Of a DNA stretch of 64,000 nucleotides, positions 59,873-64,000 are shown in pieces (the stretch's first letter is position 1; every line of letters begins with the position of its first letter). Location: NCBI RefSeq assembly GCF_013375035.1, contig NZ_CP056032.1, positions 4,524,001 through 4,588,000 on the forward strand, given 5' to 3'. The notes under the pieces are model-generated. The model had not been told where the DNA came from, made no database searches, and saw only the letters and a program-made list of their open reading frames with translations. This DNA is from Spirosoma sp. KUDC1026 (lineage in GTDB: Bacteria; Bacteroidota; Bacteroidia; Cytophagales; Spirosomataceae). Position numbers and translations under genes: made by a program.

Positions 59873-61990
59873 ATGAGTAATAGCTCTCAAACCTCCGCTC
59901 CGTCGGAGTCTTACCAAACACGAATCGGTAAACCCTATCCACGTGGTGCCTCTTTCGACGGCGAAGGCACCAACTTTGCCGTCTTCAGTGAATCAGCAAC
60001 GGCCGTTTACGTTTGTTTATATGATACGGCCGACCCGACTAAAGAAATAGCCCGGATTCCTGTTGTCGAACGGACAGATCTGGTCTGGCACATTTACGTA
60101 GAAGGCCTGCAGCCCGGCCAGTTATACGGCTACCGGGTCGATGGTGAGTACGATCCGAAGAATGGTCTTTTCTTCAACGTTAACAAACTCCTGCTGGATC
60201 CCTACGCCCGGGCCATCAATAAACCGCTTACCCACGACGACTCGCGGCTGGCGTATGACTGTAAAAACCCGGCTGACGACCGCTACCTCGTCATGAGCGA
60301 TGAAGACAGCGGCCCCCAAATGGCTAAGGGCGTGATTGTTGACGATGCAGCCTTCGATTGGGAAGATGATAAGCGGCCGGATATTCCGCTTCACCGTTCG
60401 GTTATTTACGAGATGCACGTAAAGGGTTTTACGTACCTCCACCCTACCATCGACGAGAAGATCCGGGGAACTTACGCAGGACTGGCTTCCCCCGAAAGTA
60501 TCGATTACCTGAAGAAATTGGGCATTACGGCCGTTGAGCTTCTGCCCGTTCACCAGTTCACCGATGAAAGTTACTGGGGTTACAACAGCATCGGCTTCTT
60601 TGCCCCGCAAAACACCTACTCGTCATCGGGTATGGCGGGTGAGCAGGTAACGGAGTTCAAGCAGATGGTCAAGGAACTGCACAAGGCTGGCCTCGAAGTG
60701 ATCCTGGACGTAGTGTATAACCACACGGCCGAAGGTAACCAGATGGGACCAACACTTTCGTTCCGGGGTCTTGATAACCGGGCCTATTATCACCAGGTTG
60801 GTGACAGTCCGGAGCATTACATGGACTATACCGGTACGGGCAATACGTTCAACCTGAGCCACCCCCGCGCGTTACAGGTAGTTATGGACAGTCTTCGCTA
60901 CTGGGTAACCGAAATGCACGTCGATGGTTTCCGCTTCGATCTGGCATCGGCCCTGGTACGTACCGATGAGGAAATGGGCAGTTTCTCGTCGTTCCTCGAC
61001 GCAGTTGCGCAGGATCCTATCCTGGCTCCCATTAAACTGATTGCTGAGCCCTGGGACATTCAGTCGTACCAAGTGGGTGGTTTCCCAACCCGCTGGTCGG
61101 AGTGGAACGGTAAATACCGCGATACGCTCCGGGGCTTCTGGAAAAGTGATCAGGGTAAAGCCAATGAAACAACATTGCGTCTGCTGGGTAGCCCGGATCT
61201 ATACGCCAACGATGGTCGTTCGCCCGCCAACAGTGTCAACTTCATTACGGCCCATGACGGCTTTACGCTGAACGATCTGGTTAGCTACAACGAGAAGCAT
61301 AACGACGCCAACGGGGAGGACAATCGCGACGGCTCGAATGACAACCAGAGTTGGAACTGCGGAGCCGAAGGTGAAACAGACGATCCGGAAATCAATGAGC
61401 TCCGCGAGAAGCAGAAACGTAACTTCCTGACCACGCTCCTGCTTAGCCAGGGAACGCCAATGATCGTCATGGGCGACGAATGCGGTCGGACGCAGGGGGG
61501 CAACAACAATGGGTACAACCAGGATAGTGAGATCAGTTGGATGAAGTGGGACTGGAACGAAAAACAGCAGGCCCTGTTCGATTTCACCAGCAAGCTCACG
61601 GCACTACGTCAGGAAATGCCGCTTCTGAGTCGGCGCAAGTTTTTTGAAACCGATCAGATCGCGTTTATGCGTCCTGATGCGCATCAGATGACGTCCAGTG
61701 ATCTGAATAACGGCAATACTCTTTGCCTGGCCTTGCTGATCGATGGTCGCAAAGTCGACGAACAAACCGAGGATGGCCGGGACATCGGTGATGAACAATT
61801 ACTCTGGATTCTGAATGCCTACTGGGGCGATATCGACTTTACACTGCCGAAAATGCATAAGAAACACGCGCACTGGCATGTCCTGGTAAATACCGATAGT
61901 GCCGAAGTACACACTGAACACGAACCAACCCGCGGTGGCGATACGTTCAAAGTTCCAGCTCGCTCGTCGGTGCTGCTGCAGCTTCGCTAA
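59873..61990 (+). CDS. glgX: Glycogen debranching enzyme GlgX
   Basis: A 705-residue GH13 debranching enzyme that hydrolyses alpha-1,6 links in limit dextrins from glycogen. The N-terminal CBM48-type domain (GKPYPRGASFDGEGTNFAVFS) is followed by the barrel with VVYNHTAEGN, the nucleophile Asp356 in VDGFRFDLAS, the acid/base Glu392 in LIAEPWDIQSYQVGGFP and the stabiliser Asp462 in ITAHDGFTLNDLVSY. Its length fits the family. No other glycogen gene is adjacent; it stands inside the stress-type cluster, suggesting linkage to carbohydrate or trehalose metabolism under stress (inference). It converges with the DUF3891 gene at a shared terminator. Confidence 0.96.
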   Translation: MSNSSQTSAPSESYQTRIGKPYPRGASFDGEGTNFAVFSESATAVYVCLYDTADPTKEIARIPVVERTDLVWHIYVEGLQPGQLYGYRVDGEYDPKNGLFFNVNKLLLDPYARAINKPLTHDDSRLAYDCKNPADDRYLVMSDEDSGPQMAKGVIVDDAAFDWEDDKRPDIPLHRSVIYEMHVKGFTYLHPTIDEKIRGTYAGLASPESIDYLKKLGITAVELLPVHQFTDESYWGYNSIGFFAPQNTYSSSGMAGEQVTEFKQMVKELHKAGLEVILDVVYNHTAEGNQMGPTLSFRGLDNRAYYHQVGDSPEHYMDYTGTGNTFNLSHPRALQVVMDSLRYWVTEMHVDGFRFDLASALVRTDEEMGSFSSFLDAVAQDPILAPIKLIAEPWDIQSYQVGGFPTRWSEWNGKYRDTLRGFWKSDQGKANETTLRLLGSPDLYANDGRSPANSVNFITAHDGFTLNDLVSYNEKHNDANGEDNRDGSNDNQSWNCGAEGETDDPEINELREKQKRNFLTTLLLSQGTPMIVMGDECGRTQGGNNNGYNQDSEISWMKWDWNEKQQALFDFTSKLTALRQEMPLLSRRKFFETDQIAFMRPDAHQMTSSDLNNGNTLCLALLIDGRKVDEQTEDGRDIGDEQLLWILNAYWGDIDFTLPKMHKKHAHWHVLVNTDSAEVHTEHEPTRGGDTFKVPARSSVLLQLR

Positions 61991-62012
61991 AGATCGCTTC
62001 ATCGATAAAGAC

Positions 62013-62045
62013 AAACGGTAGATCCAGCCCAGGGTCTACCGTTTT
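62013..62045. terminator. Terminator between converging glgX and DUF3891 genes
   Basis: AAACGGTAGA(T)CC pairs with GGTCTACCGTTTT, followed by CGTTT, 22 bases past the glgX stop codon. Confidence 0.75.
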
Positions 62046-62048
62046 CGT

Positions 62049-62777
62049 TTACGCCTTTCGGAACTGCCACTCTTTCCGCTCGATAGGTGCTTCCTGAATG
62101 GCCCGGTACAACTCAGCATCGTCAATGAAAACTACCTGCGTCAGTTCAGCGGCTTCGACATGGACAGTAAAACTTGTCGCATCAAAAGGCCAGGGATCAA
62201 CCAGGATTGACCCATCGCTACGTTGTAGCAGGAAATAAGCCACCTCGTCAGGCCCCTTGCTGATCTCCAGCCGGCGCGACTCCGGGGGAACCTGATTCAG
62301 GCAAAGAATCAGCGACAATGCATCGCACCACTGCACAAAGTCATACGCATACTGCACCTCGGCGCTGGTGGCTTTGTACAGCTTACGCCACTCCTTTTGG
62401 TTAGCCACCTGCTGGTCCAGGAATTCGTCCAGCTCGGAATCGACACCCCGTTTGCCCTCGTACAGAAACGAGGTATGCATTGACAGCATCAGCGCATTCC
62501 AGCGACTTTTTTCCAGGCCTATGTCAATCAGCCGGCGGCACTGTTCAACCGAGTATTCGAGGATTTGAAACGGCAGGGGTGTCCCGGCTGCGGTCAAATG
62601 TTTTTTACCCACCCAGGGATCCTGTCCATCGTCGTGTTCAGTGAGAGCCACCAACGTTTCGATCCAGTGCGCCGGTCGCTTATCCTGTTGCCAGTACTGG
62701 GCAAACTGCACCGCCAGTAAGCCATGCGCCTGCTGGTGAATGATCTGCCATCCCGTATTTATCTGCGTTACAATCAT
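62049..62777 (-). CDS. DUF3891 family protein
   Basis: A 242-residue soluble protein matching DUF3891: IIHQQAHGLLAVQFAQYW, VALTEHDDGQDPWVG (the conserved EHDDG, perhaps metal binding), LSMHTSFLYEGKRG and FVQWCDALSLILCLNQVP. Function unknown; the His/Asp pattern recalls HD-like metal hydrolases. The ATG at 62777 is chosen; a TTG 12 bases upstream overlaps the T-run of a strong hairpin. That hairpin ends only about 10 bases before the start, so its own promoter is not obvious. Confidence 0.82.
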   Translation of the reverse strand: MIVTQINTGWQIIHQQAHGLLAVQFAQYWQQDKRPAHWIETLVALTEHDDGQDPWVGKKHLTAAGTPLPFQILEYSVEQCRRLIDIGLEKSRWNALMLSMHTSFLYEGKRGVDSELDEFLDQQVANQKEWRKLYKATSAEVQYAYDFVQWCDALSLILCLNQVPPESRRLEISKGPDEVAYFLLQRSDGSILVDPWPFDATSFTVHVEAAELTQVVFIDDAELYRAIQEAPIERKEWQFRKA

Positions 62778-62786
62778 GCTTGTCAA

Positions 62787-62825
62787 CAAAAAAAGGGTAG
62801 CCAGCGGTAACCGCTAACTACCCCT
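62787..62825 (-). terminator. Terminator after the pyridoxamine-oxidase-like gene
   Basis: On the minus strand AGGGGTAGTTAGCGG pairs with CCGCTGGCTACCCT through two G-U pairs, followed by a T7 run. The same bases give C-A mismatches on the plus strand, so it is built for the minus strand. Confidence 0.85.
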
Positions 62826-62844
62826 CCTGGTGGGTATTTCTCCC

Positions 62845-63348
62845 TTAATTATAAACTTTTTTGTTCTCGCCCATGTCCGGAACCGTATCCGTCAGTGCGG
62901 CTTTGGCCTGCTCAAAGAAGCGGACCATTTTGCTCGAACTGGAGTTCCAGTATTCGGCCATCTGAGTATGTACTTTCAGCAGGATCAATTCCGGATCTTC
63001 CTTTCCTTCGGGGAACCAGGCTTTGACCTGTGGATCCCAGAGTTCATCAATCTTCGCTTTATCATCGACTTCCGTAGCCGTCCCCGAAATCGATACATAA
63101 TCGGCATCGCTGACATCAGCAAAAGACAAGTTAACCCGGCTTTCGTTCTGGTCGATCTGCTCTACTTTCGGCGACGTACGTTTGGTAAAGAACCAGAGCG
63201 TACCGTTTTCGTCCATCTGCATCGCTGCCATTGGTCGACTGACTAGGTTCCCCTGTTCATCAACTGTAGTCATCATGGCAACACGAATGTCGTCCACCAT
63301 ATCCCTGACTTTTGTCAGTTGGCCATTCTTTTGTTCTTTCGCTTCCAT
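62845..63348 (-). CDS. Pyridoxamine-phosphate-oxidase-fold general stress protein
   Basis: A 167-residue flavin-binding split-barrel protein of the general stress protein 26 type. Seen: VDDIRVAMMTTVDEQGNLVSRPMAAMQMDENGTLWFFTKRTSPK, VNLSFADVSDADYVSISGTA and LWDPQVKAWFPEGKEDPELILLKV. The reaction is unknown. It lies 43 bases after the copper-binding protein gene on the same strand, so an operon is likely, ending in the strong terminator. Confidence 0.92.
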   Translation of the reverse strand: MEAKEQKNGQLTKVRDMVDDIRVAMMTTVDEQGNLVSRPMAAMQMDENGTLWFFTKRTSPKVEQIDQNESRVNLSFADVSDADYVSISGTATEVDDKAKIDELWDPQVKAWFPEGKEDPELILLKVHTQMAEYWNSSSSKMVRFFEQAKAALTDTVPDMGENKKVYN

Positions 63349-63391
63349 ATCGTTGAGTTGGTAAGTATTTGTGGGAGTAAGCCTTTCGCGA

Positions 63392-63790
63392 TTAATAACG
63401 CACCGGCTCGTTCATCGTTACTCCGTAAAACACAGCAGCGGGCACTTTGTTTGTCGCCTGTTCAGAGAGCGACGAAACATTGAGGATAGACAGGCAACTC
63501 TGAATGGCTTCGAGACACGCCTTTTCTGCCATCTCCTTTCCAGTCTGCTGAGGAGATAATTGCTGAAGGCAGCTTTCGCAAACGTGAATACAATCCTTTG
63601 CCAAGTGCTGGACCTTGTCTGTACCACGCAGATAAAGCATGGCTACCTGACGGCACATGCTAGCGCAATCCAGATGCAATAGAATTTTCTGATACTGGTT
63701 TTCGTCCCGGTCCGAAACCGAACACTCGGCAGCAACAGCTTCGCAACGAACGGCGCAACGCACCAAAGACCGGTAAATGTCTTTTTCCAA
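63392..63790 (-). CDS. Four-helix-bundle copper-binding protein (DUF326/Csp-like)
   Basis: A 132-residue Cys-rich helical protein with Cys pairs spaced along helices: CAVRCEAVAAEC, DCASMCRQV, DCIHVCESC and ACLEAIQSC. This fits the Csp/DUF326 family that stores or buffers Cu(I) in the core of a four-helix bundle. It lacks a signal peptide and should be cytosolic. No ATG precedes MEKDIYRSL in frame; the frame opens after a TGA, and TTG at 63790 is the first plausible start. Confidence 0.88.
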   Translation of the reverse strand: MEKDIYRSLVRCAVRCEAVAAECSVSDRDENQYQKILLHLDCASMCRQVAMLYLRGTDKVQHLAKDCIHVCESCLQQLSPQQTGKEMAEKACLEAIQSCLSILNVSSLSEQATNKVPAAVFYGVTMNEPVRY

Positions 63791-63822
63791 AATCGTAGGG
63801 TGATTAAATCAATAACGCGATC

Positions 63823-63993
63823 TTAGGCGTAGGTCGGTACGTTGACAGACTCTACTTTCCGTAGCCGAGCCCAACGACGAGCTTCTTCGACACTCAGCAT
63901 TACAACGCGCTGTTTATCCGTCTGCCCCTGTTCGAGCAGACTGTTCGCGATTTCGATTGCTTTAGCGCGAATGCTGGGGTTCAGGGAACGCAT
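63823..63993 (-). CDS. Small protein, possibly cut by the window edge
   Basis: A 56-residue frame beginning at the ATG 63993 (MRSLNPSIRAKAIEIANSLL) with EQGQTDKQRVVMLSVEEARRWARLRK and ending TYA. The frame stays open to the window edge, so the true start may lie beyond 64000. The core resembles a short uncharacterised family found beside stress genes in Bacteroidota; that recollection was not searched. It is helical and basic. Confidence 0.55.
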   Translation of the reverse strand: MRSLNPSIRAKAIEIANSLLEQGQTDKQRVVMLSVEEARRWARLRKVESVNVPTYA

Positions 63994-64000
63994 GGCAGCG

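Noticed and set aside
1..64000. Search for CRISPR arrays, tRNA or rRNA genes, IS elements, integrases or toxin-antitoxin pairs
   Set aside because: No regular spaced repeats, no cloverleaf with TTCGAAT-type arm, and no transposase, integrase or toxin-like frames were seen by eye.

Overview
The window looks like ordinary chromosome from a Bacteroidota bacterium, most likely a Cytophagales member close to Spirosoma. The reasons are a type IX secretion (T9SS) C-terminal sorting domain on the M1 peptidase, carboxypeptidase-like regulatory domains on cell-envelope proteins, DUF4230/DUF5686/DUF6600/DUF6624 families, LytTR response regulators with TPR histidine kinases, absence of Shine-Dalgarno sites, and several TAnnTTTG-type -7 promoter boxes. 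No rRNA, tRNA, CRISPR array, transposase, integrase or phage module was found. Genus and species are inference.

Layout. 1-10.6 kb: RNase Y, a DUF4230 membrane protein, a secreted M1 peptidase, a VOC protein, a PAS histidine kinase, a glycosyltransferase and an NFACT/RqcH-type protein. 10.8-14.8 kb: MutS2, a HAD phosphatase and a CarboxypepD_reg protein. 14.8-24.3 kb, mostly minus strand: a LytTR regulator overlapping its TPR histidine kinase, MOSC protein, GH5 glycosidase, membrane-anchored AraC regulator and a DUF5686 outer-membrane protein. 24.5-31.5 kb: M24 peptidase, small unknowns, an outer-membrane barrel, and two tandem M14 carboxypeptidase paralogues, one of which has lost its active site. 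31.8-38.2 kb: LolA-like protein, NhaD and CPA antiporters, a CrtI/CrtD-type desaturase and a lipoprotein. 38.5-51 kb: S9 peptidase, TruA, an MDR oxidoreductase, GT2, a DUF6600 lipoprotein, CorA, isochorismate synthase, two tiny acidic proteins and GH130. 51-57.4 kb: a DUF6624 gene split by an in-frame amber codon, a second S9 peptidase and two lipoproteins. 57.8-64 kb: a stress-type island (OmpA lipoprotein, DUF2945, DUF3140, DUF2383, GlgX, DUF3891, general stress protein 26-like, four-helix copper-binding protein).

Themes. The region is rich in exported peptidases (M1, M24, M14 pair, two S9), in ion transport (NhaD, CPA, CorA) and in envelope proteins. Two factors linked to stalled-ribosome handling, an RqcH-type NFACT protein and MutS2, lie within 5 kb. 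The stress island combines glycogen debranching with small soluble proteins that often accompany general stress regulons.

No convincing new multi-gene defence or mobile system was found. The observations most worth checking are the amber-split DUF6624 gene, the M14 pseudo-peptidase with exchanged zinc ligands, the RqcH-MutS2 neighbourhood, a pair of tiny acidic proteins, three copies of a dispersed TTTTTTGACAGGATTAC inverted repeat, a long purine-rich inverted repeat with a related tract inside a desaturase gene, and a gene-free 350 bp block that may encode a small RNA.
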